Positions 1 through 8,818 of a DNA stretch of 64,000 nucleotides are shown here, one piece after another. Positions within the stretch are counted from its first letter, which is position 1, and each line of letters starts with the position of its first letter. This DNA is from Parerythrobacter aestuarii (lineage in GTDB: Bacteria; Pseudomonadota; Alphaproteobacteria; Sphingomonadales; Sphingomonadaceae), in assembly GCF_030140925.1 (NCBI RefSeq), contig NZ_JARBWD010000001.1, positions 620,001 to 684,000 on the forward strand, given 5' to 3'. The notes under the pieces are model-generated. The model ran no database searches. It saw only the letters and a program-made list of their open reading frames with translations, and was not told the origin of the DNA. A program made the position numbers and the translations under genes.

Positions 1-719
1 GCACGGCCTTCGCCTGAGAAGGTCTCATCGAGCTCCTTCTCGGCCACTGCCGCGCGCATGGCTGCCTCGGCCGCTTCGTTCACTGTTTCGACCGGTTCGA
101 CGAGCTCGAAATTGAAGTCGCGCAGGTCTTTGATATTCCAACGGATAATGTAGCTCAAGTCGACCAGGTTCTGGTCCTGGGTCAGGATCAGCTTCTGTTG
201 CTGCGAGCCGCCCGGAATCTGGACAGCGCGCACACCCTGCACGTCCTCGATATCGACGGTCTGAAGCGGGAACGGCAGGGTCCATTGCAAGCCCGGGTCG
301 AGCGTGCGTGAGTATTTGCCGAGCGTCTTGACGACTGCCTGCTCCTTTGGGCCGATCTGATGCACCGATGTCGCCAACAGGCCTATTGCGATCAAGCCAC
401 CGAAGATGACGGGAAACCAGCTCTTGCCGCCGGGGCGCTGCGGCATGCGAAAACTTCCGCCACCACCGCCGCCACGACGTGGACCGCCCGGGCCGCGGCC
501 TTTGAAAATGTCTTCGATATTGGCCGAACGGCGGGGTTCGTCACCGCCGGAGCCCGGCGGCAACCAGGGGTTGCGCGGCCCGTCAGAGTTGCCCGGCGAA
601 CCCTTGTCACCATCGTCACTGTTGCCATCGTCGGATTTGCCGCCGCCGTTTCCGCCCCACGGGCTCTTGCCGGCCATGGCCAATCCGATCCGTTCCCGGA
701 TGCTGTCAAAACTCTCCAT
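1..719 (-). CDS. hflK: HflK, membrane protease modulator (partial, C-terminus outside window)
   Basis: HflK with HflC forms the inner-membrane SPFH/prohibitin complex that modulates the FtsH protease. Translating the minus strand from the ATG at 719 gives a Gly/Asp/Arg-rich N-terminus, then one hydrophobic segment (VIFGGLIAIGLLA), then the SPFH start (QAVVKTLGKYSRTLDPGLQW, DVQGVRAVQIPGG). This is the usual HflK order, and the frame stays open to base 1. A second in-frame ATG at 677 (MAGKSPWGG) is a possible start, and neither has a strong ribosome-binding site. It is divergent from mrp. hflC would be expected just beyond the left edge, but this cannot be seen. Confidence 0.9.
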   Translation of the reverse strand, partial: MESFDSIRERIGLAMAGKSPWGGNGGGKSDDGNSDDGDKGSPGNSDGPRNPWLPPGSGGDEPRRSANIEDIFKGRGPGGPRRGGGGGGSFRMPQRPGGKSWFPVIFGGLIAIGLLATSVHQIGPKEQAVVKTLGKYSRTLDPGLQWTLPFPLQTVDIEDVQGVRAVQIPGGSQQQKLILTQDQNLVDLSYIIRWNIKDLRDFNFELVEPVETVNEAAEAAMRAAVAEKELDETFSGEGR

Positions 720-795
720 GCCAACCTGTATAGGTACCCCGGACCAGAAAAACAGGGGTTGCCGCTGCAAATTTGCTGCTAGTGACGCCCCCGTG

Positions 796-1764
796 ATGGA
801 TGAGATGGTTCTGCGGGCAGCCTTGCCCACGACAATTGCCGATCGGCTCGGCTCGCTCAAAGCCGGCGAAAGCGTGGTGACAGCAGTGCTAGATGGCACC
901 GGGCTGACTGGTCGACAGCGCGCGGACCTGCAACAGGCGGCCAAAGACGTGCTGGAAAGCCAGCCCGGAGTGAGCGAAGCGCGGGTGGCGATCATGGCCG
1001 ACAAGGTCGCGCGGCGCTTCATCGCGGTCGGGTCGGGCAAGGGCGGGGTCGGCAAGTCCACCCTGACCGCCAATCTCGCGGTTGCCCTCAAGCGGATCGG
1101 TCATGCCGTGGGTGTGGTCGATGCCGATATTTACGGTCCCTCGCAGCCCACTTTGCTGGCGAGCAAGAATGCCAAGCCCGAAGCAATCGACGACAAGTTG
1201 CAGCCCGTCCTCGGGACACTAGACATCCCGATGTTGTCGATGGGGCATCTGGTGGCACCCGGCAAGGCGCTGGCGTGGCGCGGACCGATGGCTGCTGGTG
1301 CCTTGTCGCAGTTGATCGAAGCCGACTGGGGTGCGGCGGACACAATCCTGCTCGATTTGCCGCCGGGAACGGGTGACGTGCAGTTGACGATGGTCCAAAA
1401 ACACAAGCCCGACGGTGCAGTGATTGTTTCCACTCCCCAGGACCTCGCGCTGATCGACGCCGCACGGGCCGGGCAGTTGTTCGAAACTACCGGGGTGCCG
1501 GTGATCGGGCTGGTTGAAAACATGGCCGGGTACCAGTGTCCGCACTGCGGCGAATTCTCCGACCCATTCGGGCAAGGCGGTGTGGAAAGCATTGCCGAGC
1601 GGCTGGATTTGCCGTTCCTGGGGCGTATCCCGCTGACCATGGAAATACGCACTGCCAGCGATGCGGGCACGCCGCCCGCCGCCGAGGATGGATCGGCGGG
1701 ACAGGCCTTTGCCACCGTGGCGCGAAAAGTGTCGGACTGGCTTGATCAGGAACAGCGCAGCTGA
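796..1764 (+). CDS. mrp: Mrp/ApbC-type iron-sulfur cluster carrier ATPase
   Basis: This is a P-loop NTPase of the Mrp/ApbC/NBP35 family that carries [4Fe-4S] clusters to apoproteins in the cytosol. A short N-terminal MIP18-like domain (about residues 1-70) is followed by the deviant Walker A GKGGVGKS (81-88). A CPHC pair at C248/C251 is the bridging cluster ligand of the family. The length of 322 aa is typical. The frame is open further upstream, but the ATG at 796 (MDEMVLRAAL) begins the conserved domain and clears the divergent hflK gene. Its stop overlaps the start of the next gene by one base (TGATG), so it is probably co-transcribed with a molybdenum/iron-sulfur type enzyme gene. Confidence 0.93.
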   Translation: MDEMVLRAALPTTIADRLGSLKAGESVVTAVLDGTGLTGRQRADLQQAAKDVLESQPGVSEARVAIMADKVARRFIAVGSGKGGVGKSTLTANLAVALKRIGHAVGVVDADIYGPSQPTLLASKNAKPEAIDDKLQPVLGTLDIPMLSMGHLVAPGKALAWRGPMAAGALSQLIEADWGAADTILLDLPPGTGDVQLTMVQKHKPDGAVIVSTPQDLALIDAARAGQLFETTGVPVIGLVENMAGYQCPHCGEFSDPFGQGGVESIAERLDLPFLGRIPLTMEIRTASDAGTPPAAEDGSAGQAFATVARKVSDWLDQEQRS

Positions 1765-4040
1765 TGGTGCTGGTCAGCCGCCGCGGATTGCTCGCCGGGG
1801 CAGCAGTCGGGGGAGGCTTGCTGGTGGCCTGGTCGCTTTGGCCAAGGGACTATGCTTCTCCGTTGGAGCCCGCCGAAGGTGAGGCTGCCTTCGATGCGTG
1901 GATCAAGATTGGCCTCGACGGGATCGTGACAGTGGCGGTGCCGCAGCTGGAAATGGGGCAGGGCATCTCCACCCTGCTGCCACAGATCGTTGCGGTCGAA
2001 CTGGGAGCCGACTGGAGGCAGGTCGCAGTGCAACCCGCGCCGGTCAGCGGGGCCTATGCGAATGTCCCGCTGGCGGCCAAATGGGCCCCGCTATGGATGC
2101 CCGCAAGGTTGCCGAATTTCGTGGAGGTTGGACCTGACGATTTCGTCGCTCGGCGCTTCGCCCAGTCCAGTCGTTTCATGGTTACGTCCGACGGCCAATC
2201 GCTGGCTGCCTACGAACAGCCCTGCCGCGAGGCTGCAGCCTCGGCGCGGGCGATGCTGTGCCAGGCCGCTGCCGGCCGATGGGACGTAGCCTGGGAAGAA
2301 TGTGAAACCCAGGCAGGCTTCGTAGTGCACGGTGACAAGCGGTTGCGGTTTGGCGAGTTGGCAATGGAGGCCGCCGAGCTTGAGCCGCCCGATCCCGCGC
2401 CGCTAAGGGTGGAAGCCGCTTTCGAAGAGCCCTTCGCCGGGCAATCGGATCCAGCCACTTCCTATCCGAGGCTCGACTTGCCTTCGAAAGTCGATGGCAC
2501 GCATCTGTTTGCCGGTGACATCAGGCTGCCGGGTATGGTGTTCGCATCGATCCGTCACGGGGCCTTGGATCAGTCGCGGCTGGCGAGTTTCGACGCTGCG
2601 GCCGCGCAAACTGTTGGCGGCGTGGTCGGCGTGATCGAAGGCAAGCGCTGGCTCGCCGCAGTGGCGGAAAACTGGTGGGCGGCGGAGCAGGCACTCAGCG
2701 CTATGAAGCCGCGTTTCACCACGGCCAGCCGGGTCCATTCGCCGGTTATCGAATCGCGGCTGGAAAAGGCGCGGCGCGAGGACGATAGCTATCGCATTGC
2801 CCAGCGCGGCGAAGGGGCTGACGCGATGGAGCGGCCCGACCTGACGCTGGTCTATGACATCGCCCCGGCCCAGCACCAGCCGCTCGAAACCGCAAGCGCC
2901 ACGGCGTGGCTACGCAACGGCAGGCTGGAGCTGTGGCTGGCCACACAGGCGCCCGAGCATGCCCGCCGCGCCGCTGCGCATGCAATCGGGCTGAGCGCGG
3001 ACGATGTCATCCTTTACCCCATGCCCGCCGGCGGCAGCTTCGATGCCCGGCTGGAGCATGCCCACGCCATCGAAGTGGCACTGATCGCGCGCGAAGTGGA
3101 CCGCCCGGTCCAGCTGGTGTGGTCGCGCTGGCAGGAAACGCTGGCCAGCTATCCGCGCGCGCCGGTCTCGGCCCGGCTCAGCGCAAAGCTTTCGCCCGAC
3201 GGCACCATCAGCATCCTGCGCACGCGCCTCGCCACTGCTTCCTGGGGCCGCGAATTCGGTGCGCGCCTGTTCGACAACCGCACTAGCTGGGCAGCGATCG
3301 AAGACAGCAACGGAAAGCCCGATCCGATGGTCGGCGAGGGCGCATTGCCGCCCTATGCCATACCCAATGCCGTGGTCGACCATGTCCCGGTCGAGACGGG
3401 ATTACCGGCGGGTAAGATGCGCGGGCAGGCGCATGGCTACACCGCGTTTTGCATTGAGAGTTTCGTCGACGAAGTCGCCCATCGCAATAATCGCGAGCCG
3501 CTGTCGTTCCGGATAGAGATGCTCGGGCAGGATATCCGCCTTGTCGAATGCCTGCAGCGCGCCGCTAGACTGGCGGAATGGAACGGGGGGGCCAGCGGTA
3601 GCGGGCAAGGAATCGCCTGCCATCGGATCGGTTCGGCCGAAGATGGTGGTCGGATTGCTTGTGTTGCAACAGCGCGGCCAGATGAAGGCGGCGTTCGAGT
3701 TACGAAGTTGCACACGGCCGTTGATATTGGGCGGATCGTCAACCTCGATATCGCGCGCCAGCAAATCGAAGGCGGGCTCGTTTTTGGCCTGTCGTTGGCA
3801 TTGGGATCGACCAATCGCTACGAGCGTGGCCTGCCGGTAGGCGGGCGCTTGTCAGATCTGAACCTCCCTTTGCTGGCAGGCTGCCCGGAAATGGAGATCG
3901 AATTCGTGTCCAGCGATGCTCCGGCCTTCGATCCCGGGGAACTGGGCGTTGCCGTGGTCGCGCCGGCTATCGCCAATGCGCTGTTCTCTGCGACCGGGCT
4001 GCGGCTGCGCAACCTTCCTTTGCTGTCCGGCGGGCTCTAG
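1764..4040 (+). CDS. Tat-exported xanthine-dehydrogenase-family molybdopterin-binding subunit (IorB-like)
   Basis: This 758-residue protein resembles the large subunit of isoquinoline 1-oxidoreductase/aldehyde dehydrogenases, which hydroxylate N-heterocycles or aldehydes at a molybdopterin-cytosine-dinucleotide centre. The N-terminus has a twin-arginine signal (SRRGLLAG followed by a hydrophobic run), so the periplasm is likely. Family motifs are present: VAVPQLEMGQGISTLLPQ near the N-terminus, LPAGKMRGQAHGYTAFCIESFVDEVA in the middle (shortened binding-loop region), and GELGVAVVAPAIANALF near the C-terminus, where family members have the catalytic Glu in a GE-V/L-G motif. The partner [2Fe-2S] subunit (IorA) is not next to it, which is unusual. 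Substrate unknown. Confidence 0.8.
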   Translation: MVLVSRRGLLAGAAVGGGLLVAWSLWPRDYASPLEPAEGEAAFDAWIKIGLDGIVTVAVPQLEMGQGISTLLPQIVAVELGADWRQVAVQPAPVSGAYANVPLAAKWAPLWMPARLPNFVEVGPDDFVARRFAQSSRFMVTSDGQSLAAYEQPCREAAASARAMLCQAAAGRWDVAWEECETQAGFVVHGDKRLRFGELAMEAAELEPPDPAPLRVEAAFEEPFAGQSDPATSYPRLDLPSKVDGTHLFAGDIRLPGMVFASIRHGALDQSRLASFDAAAAQTVGGVVGVIEGKRWLAAVAENWWAAEQALSAMKPRFTTASRVHSPVIESRLEKARREDDSYRIAQRGEGADAMERPDLTLVYDIAPAQHQPLETASATAWLRNGRLELWLATQAPEHARRAAAHAIGLSADDVILYPMPAGGSFDARLEHAHAIEVALIAREVDRPVQLVWSRWQETLASYPRAPVSARLSAKLSPDGTISILRTRLATASWGREFGARLFDNRTSWAAIEDSNGKPDPMVGEGALPPYAIPNAVVDHVPVETGLPAGKMRGQAHGYTAFCIESFVDEVAHRNNREPLSFRIEMLGQDIRLVECLQRAARLAEWNGGASGSGQGIACHRIGSAEDGGRIACVATARPDEGGVRVTKLHTAVDIGRIVNLDIARQQIEGGLVFGLSLALGSTNRYERGLPVGGRLSDLNLPLLAGCPEMEIEFVSSDAPAFDPGELGVAVVAPAIANALFSATGLRLRNLPLLSGGL

Positions 4041-4074
4041 GGCACCGCCAAGTGTTTCGTGCATTAAGGCTGCT

Positions 4075-5109
4075 ATGACCTGGCAAACCTCATCTCTTCC
4101 CAGCGATCACCCGCCTGTCCAAAGCGGCAAGGTCGGCGTGTTGCTGGTCAATCTCGGCACGCCCGATGCGCCCGATACCAAGTCGGTCCGGCGCTACCTC
4201 AAGGAATTCCTGTCGGACCGGCGGGTAGTGGAGATCCCGCCGCTCGTATGGCAGCTGATCCTGCGCGGGATCATCCTCAACACACGTCCCCAGAAGAGCG
4301 CGCGCGCCTACCAGAAGGTGTGGATGGACGAAGGCTCGCCGCTGGCGGTCATCACCCGGCGGCAGGCCGAGGCGCTGTCGGCACAGCTAGGCGACGGCAT
4401 GCATGTCGACTGGGCGATGCGCTATGGCGAACCCTCGATTCCCGACCGGCTCGATGCCATGATGAAGGCAGGCTGCGAACGGATCCTGTTCGCACCGCTC
4501 TATCCGCAATATTCCGGTGCGACGACGGCAACGGCGGTCGACAAGGCCGCTGATGCGCTGAAGGACATGCGCTGGCAGCCAGCGCTGCGGATTCTGCCCG
4601 CCTATCACGACCATCCGGCCTATCTTGATGCACTGGAAGCGGACACCTTGCGGCAACTGGACGCGCTTGATTTCGAACCTGAGGTCCTGCTGCTCAGCTT
4701 CCACGGCATGCCCTTGCGCACGCTGGAGCTGGGCGATCCGTACCACTGCCACTGCATGAAGACCGCACGTTTGTTGCGCGAACGGCTGGCGCAGTCGGAA
4801 CGATGGTCAAAACTGCGGGTCACGGCGACGTTCCAGTCGCGCTTCGGCCGGGCGCAATGGCTGGAGCCGGCGACCGACGACACCATCATTGCCGAGGCCG
4901 AGGCCGGGACGAAGCGCATGGCGGTGGCCATGCCGGGCTTCTCAGCCGATTGCCTGGAGACGCTGGAAGAGATCGCCATGGAGGGCAAGGACGAGTTCGT
5001 GGGGGCGGGCGGCGAGCGCTATGCTGCGCTGGCATGCCTCAATGACAGCGCTGCCGGGATGGCCATGCTGGAAGCCCTGGTGCGGCAGGAACTCGCGGGC
5101 TGGATTTGA
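4075..5109 (+). CDS. hemH: Ferrochelatase
   Basis: HemH inserts Fe2+ into protoporphyrin IX in the last step of heme synthesis. The 344-aa protein begins at ATG 4075, followed within 25 residues by the signature VGVLLVNLGTPDAP. The catalytic His lies in SFHGMP (H210), and FQSRFGRAQWLEP matches the second conserved active-site block. The frame is open upstream to 3916, but that stretch overlaps the preceding gene and lacks family similarity. It follows the molybdenum enzyme gene after a 34-base gap on the same strand. The heme supplied here would serve the neighbouring P450 and the c-type cytochromes elsewhere in the window. Confidence 0.96.
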   Translation: MTWQTSSLPSDHPPVQSGKVGVLLVNLGTPDAPDTKSVRRYLKEFLSDRRVVEIPPLVWQLILRGIILNTRPQKSARAYQKVWMDEGSPLAVITRRQAEALSAQLGDGMHVDWAMRYGEPSIPDRLDAMMKAGCERILFAPLYPQYSGATTATAVDKAADALKDMRWQPALRILPAYHDHPAYLDALEADTLRQLDALDFEPEVLLLSFHGMPLRTLELGDPYHCHCMKTARLLRERLAQSERWSKLRVTATFQSRFGRAQWLEPATDDTIIAEAEAGTKRMAVAMPGFSADCLETLEEIAMEGKDEFVGAGGERYAALACLNDSAAGMAMLEALVRQELAGWI

Positions 5110-5120
5110 AGGCTTGATTA

Positions 5121-5138
5121 ACTTACATTGAGGTAAGT
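5121..5138. promoter_or_regulatory. Inverted repeat before P450, possible TetR-type operator
   Basis: ACTTAC (5121-5126) and GTAAGT (5133-5138) form a perfect inverted repeat around ATTGAG. The flanking TTA and AA extend the dyad with one mismatch. It lies in the 58-base gap between hemH and the P450 gene, 29 bases before the P450 start. GTAAGT/ACTTAC half-sites are common in TetR-family operators. No regulator gene is adjacent, so the binding protein is unknown. Confidence 0.4.
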
Positions 5139-5167
5139 AACCGCAACTGCCAACCTGCGAGAACATC

Positions 5168-6556
5168 ATGGCCACGCTTGCTGCCGATCCTGCCGAAGTC
5201 GCCACCCCCAAGCACTGGACCGAGGGCAATCCCACCGACGCCGACCTCGCACATATTCCGGGTGAGGGCGGCTGGCCGATCGTCGGCAACACCTTCACCA
5301 TGCTGGCCGATCCGCATGCCTTTTCGCGGCGGATGTATGAGAAATACGGCAAGGTATATCGCAACCGCGCCTTCGGCGGCTGGAATGTCGCCATGATCGG
5401 GGCTGAAGCGAACGAGCTGATGCTGTTCGACAAGGGCAAGATCTTTTCCAGCGAGCAAGGCTGGGGGCCGGTGCTAGACCAGCTGTTCCCGCGCGGGCTG
5501 ATGCTGATCGATTTCGACCATCACCGTGCAGATCGCCGGGCGCTGTCAATCGCATTCAAGCCGGAGCCGATGCGGCATTATGCCGGCGCGCTCAATCGCG
5601 GCATCGCCAAGCGGATGGCCGAATGGGGAGAAGGCGACCTTCAGTTCTACCCCGCGATCAAGCAACTGACGCTCGACTTGGCCGCCGACAGCTTCCTCGG
5701 CTTGCCGTTCGGGCCCGAGGCCGACGCCATCAACGAGGCGTTCGTCAACATGGTGCAGGCCTCGGTCGCGCCGGTGCGCAAGCCGCTGCCATTTACGCTG
5801 ATGAAGAAGGGCGTCGACAGCCGTGCCTTCCTGGTCGACTATTTCACCGGGGAAACCCACCGCATCCGCGCCGAGGGCGGCGGGCAGGACATGTTCAGCC
5901 AATTCGCCACCGCCGAGTATGAAGACGGCAGCCAGATGCCGGTCGACGAGGTGGTCGACCACATGAACTTCCTGATGATGGCCGCGCATGACACCATCAC
6001 TTCCAGCGCTACCTCGCTGGTCTACCTGCTGGCGAAGAACCCGGAATGGCAGGACAAGCTCCGGCAGGAGCTGACCGCCATCACCGGGGGCGAGGGCAAG
6101 GATCTCGCCTATGACCAGCTCGGCGCGCCGGAGCTGACCGAAATGGCCTTCAAGGAAGCGCTGCGGCATATCCCGCCGGTTCCTTCGATGCCGCGGCGGG
6201 CTCTCAAGTCTTTCGAATATGCCGGTTACGAGATTCCGGCTGGGGCGCATGTCGGGATCAATATCCACATGGTGCATCACATGGAGGAGTATTGGGACAA
6301 TCCCTACAGCTTCGATCCGATGCGCTTCACGCCGGACAAGGTGAAGGCGCGGCACAAATATGCCTGGGTCCCGTTCGGTGGCGGCGCGCATATGTGCCTG
6401 GGGCTGCATTTCGCCTATATGCAGATCAAGATCCTGATGGCGCATATGCTGACGCGCTATCGCATTGAAATTTCAGAAGGATATGATCCGGCGTGGCAGG
6501 CGTGGCCGATCCCCAAGCCCAAGGACGGGCTGAAGATCACGTTGAAACGATTGTAA
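5168..6556 (+). CDS. Cytochrome P450
   Basis: A 462-aa soluble bacterial P450 monooxygenase with no N-terminal membrane anchor. The heme-thiolate loop is FGGGAHMCLG, with the Cys at residue 410. The I-helix oxygen-activation motif AAHDTITSS carries D275/T276. The ExxR motif is in KEALRHIP, and a PxxF-like region precedes the heme loop. Start ATG 5168 follows a 58-base spacer that contains an inverted repeat. No ferredoxin or ferredoxin reductase gene is adjacent, so electrons must come from elsewhere. The family cannot be assigned by reading; the proline-rich N-terminus and overall length fit CYPs acting on terpenoids or lipids. Confidence 0.93.
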   Translation: MATLAADPAEVATPKHWTEGNPTDADLAHIPGEGGWPIVGNTFTMLADPHAFSRRMYEKYGKVYRNRAFGGWNVAMIGAEANELMLFDKGKIFSSEQGWGPVLDQLFPRGLMLIDFDHHRADRRALSIAFKPEPMRHYAGALNRGIAKRMAEWGEGDLQFYPAIKQLTLDLAADSFLGLPFGPEADAINEAFVNMVQASVAPVRKPLPFTLMKKGVDSRAFLVDYFTGETHRIRAEGGGQDMFSQFATAEYEDGSQMPVDEVVDHMNFLMMAAHDTITSSATSLVYLLAKNPEWQDKLRQELTAITGGEGKDLAYDQLGAPELTEMAFKEALRHIPPVPSMPRRALKSFEYAGYEIPAGAHVGINIHMVHHMEEYWDNPYSFDPMRFTPDKVKARHKYAWVPFGGGAHMCLGLHFAYMQIKILMAHMLTRYRIEISEGYDPAWQAWPIPKPKDGLKITLKRL

Positions 6557-6678
6557 TTTCGTCGCGGAGCACGGCGCGTAGCGCTGCAAGCGCGACTGCG
6601 CGCCCGCAGCGATTGGGCCGCGAGGCCCCTTGAGCGAGGATTTCGCGCGCCGGATGGCGTGCGGGAAACAAAGTGTCT

Positions 6679-6840
6679 CTAGAAATCGATCGCGATGCCG
6701 TCCTTGACCCAGTCGCCGTAGCGGGTCGGGCTGAGCTCTTCCTCGTCCTTCGCTTCAGCCGGCTTGGGCGGCGGGTCGTTGGACCAGTGCTCGGGCTTCT
6801 GGAAGCCGTCGGGGCGTTTGGTAGCGCGCTTCATACGCAT
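6679..6840 (-). CDS. DUF1674 / SDHAF4-like succinate dehydrogenase assembly factor
   Basis: A 53-residue protein ending in LSPTRYGDWVKDGIAIDF, the hallmark PTRYGDWxxxG..xDF C-terminus of DUF1674. Its eukaryotic counterpart SDHAF4 helps assemble flavinylated SdhA. The N-terminus is basic (MRMKRATKRPDGFQKPEHW). Start codons at 6840 and 6834 are both possible. It is divergent from rsmB. The 122 bases between it and the P450 gene show no gene; they contain only GC-rich imperfect repeats. Confidence 0.85.
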   Translation of the reverse strand: MRMKRATKRPDGFQKPEHWSNDPPPKPAEAKDEEELSPTRYGDWVKDGIAIDF

Positions 6841-6951
6841 AAAATGCGCGCACTGGCGCTTGGTTTCAATACCAGCGCTTTTGTGGTCGCATCGCGAAAA
6901 GCGAAAAACCGCTTCACACTTTTTCGCGCGATGCTCTAGGCCGCCGCACAA

Positions 6952-8187
6952 ATGGTTCAACCGACGGGAATTCACGCGCGCCGCGCCGCGCTGCACATGC
7001 TCGATGGCGTTTTGCGCCGGGGCGAGACGCTGGAACAGGTCGAAGGCCCGGCCCTGCGATCGGTGCGCAGCGGGCCGGACAAGGCACTGGCCCGTGCGAT
7101 CGCCAACGAGACCTTGCGCTGGCTGACCGATTTCGATTCCTTGATCGACAGTGCGACCAAACAGCGCCTGCCCGATGATGCCAAGGTGCGCACGGTCCTG
7201 CGGCTGATGCTGGCGCAATGGCTGCGGCTCGAGACGCCACCGCATGCGGTGATCGCGACGGGCTTGCCGCTGCTGGCCGGTGGCCCGCGGCGGCTGGCGC
7301 ATGGCGTCTTCTCGACCTTGTCGAAGCAGGCGGCGAGCTTGCCCGATGTCCCGACCATGCCCGAGGCGGTGCGAGCACGCTGGGGCGACCGGGCTGCCGA
7401 TGTTGCTGCTGGCCTTGCCGAGCCTCCACCGCTCGACCTGACGTTGCGCGATCCTTCCCAAACGCAGCATTGGGCCAACCAGCTTGCGGCTGACAGCTAT
7501 GCCCCGGGTCACCTGCGCTTGCCGCGTGGTTCGGCGGTGGAGACGTTGCAGGGTTTCAAGGAAGGCGCGTGGTGGGTGCAGGACCTCGCGGCGTCGCTCC
7601 CCGCCCGGTTGCTCGGCCAAGGCGAGGGGCGTCATGCGCTCGACCTTTGCGCGGCGCCGGGCGGCAAGACGCTGCAGTTGGCGGCTGGCGGCTGGCAAGT
7701 TACAGCGCTCGACATCAGCAAGCGCCGGCTAGGCCTGCTCAAGGACAACCTCAAACGCACCGGACTCAAGGCAGCGCCGGTCCGCGCCGATGCGCTCAGC
7801 TGGGAACCGAAGCACCAGTTCGATGCCATCGTGCTCGATGCGCCGTGCACAGCCACCGGCACCTGCCGCCGCCACCCCGATGTGCTGCACCGGATCGGCC
7901 CGCGCCAGATCGCCGAAATGACCGAGCTGCAGGCGGCCCTGCTGGATCGGGCATCAGGCTGGCTCAAGCCCGGCGGAACGCTGGTCTACGCCGTCTGCTC
8001 ACTCGAGCGGGAAGAAGGCGAGGACCAAGCCTCAAGTGTTGCGCTCTCGCCCCATCCTGTGCTTGCTGAAGAACTACCCGCCGGGTTGCACCCAACGGAA
8101 GAAGGGTGGCTCCGCACCCATCACGGCCAGTTGGCCGGGCAAGGCGGGCTGGACGGCTTCTTCATCGCACGCTGGCGTAAGGACTAG
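6952..8187 (+). CDS. rsmB: 16S rRNA (cytosine-C5) methyltransferase, RsmB family
   Basis: The 411-aa protein has an N-terminal NusB-like RNA-binding domain (about residues 1-140: ARRAALHMLDGVLRRGE... ARAIANETLRW). A C-terminal NOL1/NOP2/Sun SAM-dependent methyltransferase domain follows. The SAM loop is LDLCAAPGGKTLQL, motif IV is LDAPCTATGTCRRHPD (C299), and motif VI is AVCSLEREEGE (C349, the catalytic nucleophile position). It methylates m5C967 of 16S rRNA in E. coli. Start ATG 6952 gives the expected length. It is six bases upstream of a membrane protein gene on the same strand. Confidence 0.94.
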   Translation: MVQPTGIHARRAALHMLDGVLRRGETLEQVEGPALRSVRSGPDKALARAIANETLRWLTDFDSLIDSATKQRLPDDAKVRTVLRLMLAQWLRLETPPHAVIATGLPLLAGGPRRLAHGVFSTLSKQAASLPDVPTMPEAVRARWGDRAADVAAGLAEPPPLDLTLRDPSQTQHWANQLAADSYAPGHLRLPRGSAVETLQGFKEGAWWVQDLAASLPARLLGQGEGRHALDLCAAPGGKTLQLAAGGWQVTALDISKRRLGLLKDNLKRTGLKAAPVRADALSWEPKHQFDAIVLDAPCTATGTCRRHPDVLHRIGPRQIAEMTELQAALLDRASGWLKPGGTLVYAVCSLEREEGEDQASSVALSPHPVLAEELPAGLHPTEEGWLRTHHGQLAGQGGLDGFFIARWRKD

Positions 8188-8192
8188 GACAG

Positions 8193-8750
8193 ATGCCCAA
8201 TCGCACTGACAAGACCCTCTTCATGCTTGGCCTGTTCTCCTACCTGTGCGGGCAGGTCTGGATCGTTTCCACGGGTTCGATGACCAAGGAACAGAGCGTC
8301 ATCGACTGGATCCACTGGCTGATGTTCATCGGGGCAGCGTTAATGATCCCCTTCGCCGCTCGCTTGCCCCGCGCGGGGCTATCCATGGTGGCGGGACCGC
8401 TGCAAGTAATCGGCTGCATTCTCATCATCGGGATGTGCATGATCGATTTCGTACTTTGGAGCTTTCCCGACCCAGACTTGCGCAAGCAGGTCGTCGGCGG
8501 GCTCATCAATACGCCAGCAGTGTGGCAGCCGTTCATTGCTTTCGCCGGGCCGGTGTTTACAGTGGCCTTCGGCCTGGTTGGGCTGACATTCTGGCGCGTT
8601 TCGAAGATCGGGACCGCCTTGGCCGTGCTTGGTGCTATCGTCGTCGGCGCTTGGGGCATCGGATCCAATCCCTACGGATATACGATTGCGCTCGCCGGAT
8701 TTGCCGTGTGCTTCTGGACCGAGCGAAAGGCAGAAAGCAGCCCGGAGTAA
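8193..8750 (+). CDS. Multi-pass membrane protein of unknown function
   Basis: A 185-aa hydrophobic protein with about five to six predicted membrane segments (for example LFMLGLFSYLCGQVWIV, WLMFIGAALMIPFAA, VIGCILIIGMCMIDFVLW, FIAFAGPVFTVAFGLVGLTFW, LAVLGAIVVGAWGIG, YGYTIALAGFAVCFW). No catalytic motif is recognised. It starts six bases after rsmB and has a downstream neighbour encoding a DM13 protein 68 bases later. Function cannot be assigned. Confidence 0.7.
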   Translation: MPNRTDKTLFMLGLFSYLCGQVWIVSTGSMTKEQSVIDWIHWLMFIGAALMIPFAARLPRAGLSMVAGPLQVIGCILIIGMCMIDFVLWSFPDPDLRKQVVGGLINTPAVWQPFIAFAGPVFTVAFGLVGLTFWRVSKIGTALAVLGAIVVGAWGIGSNPYGYTIALAGFAVCFWTERKAESSPE

Positions 8751-8818
8751 CTTCTTACCGACTACCAGCGGATCGGCAGGTATCCCGTCAAGACAAGCAT
8801 GCAGCAAGAGAGGGTATA

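Noticed and set aside
5121..5138. The P450 inverted repeat as a class A site
   Set aside because: Its half-sites are in the opposite order (ACTTAC then GTAAGT) and the spacer is six bases rather than three.
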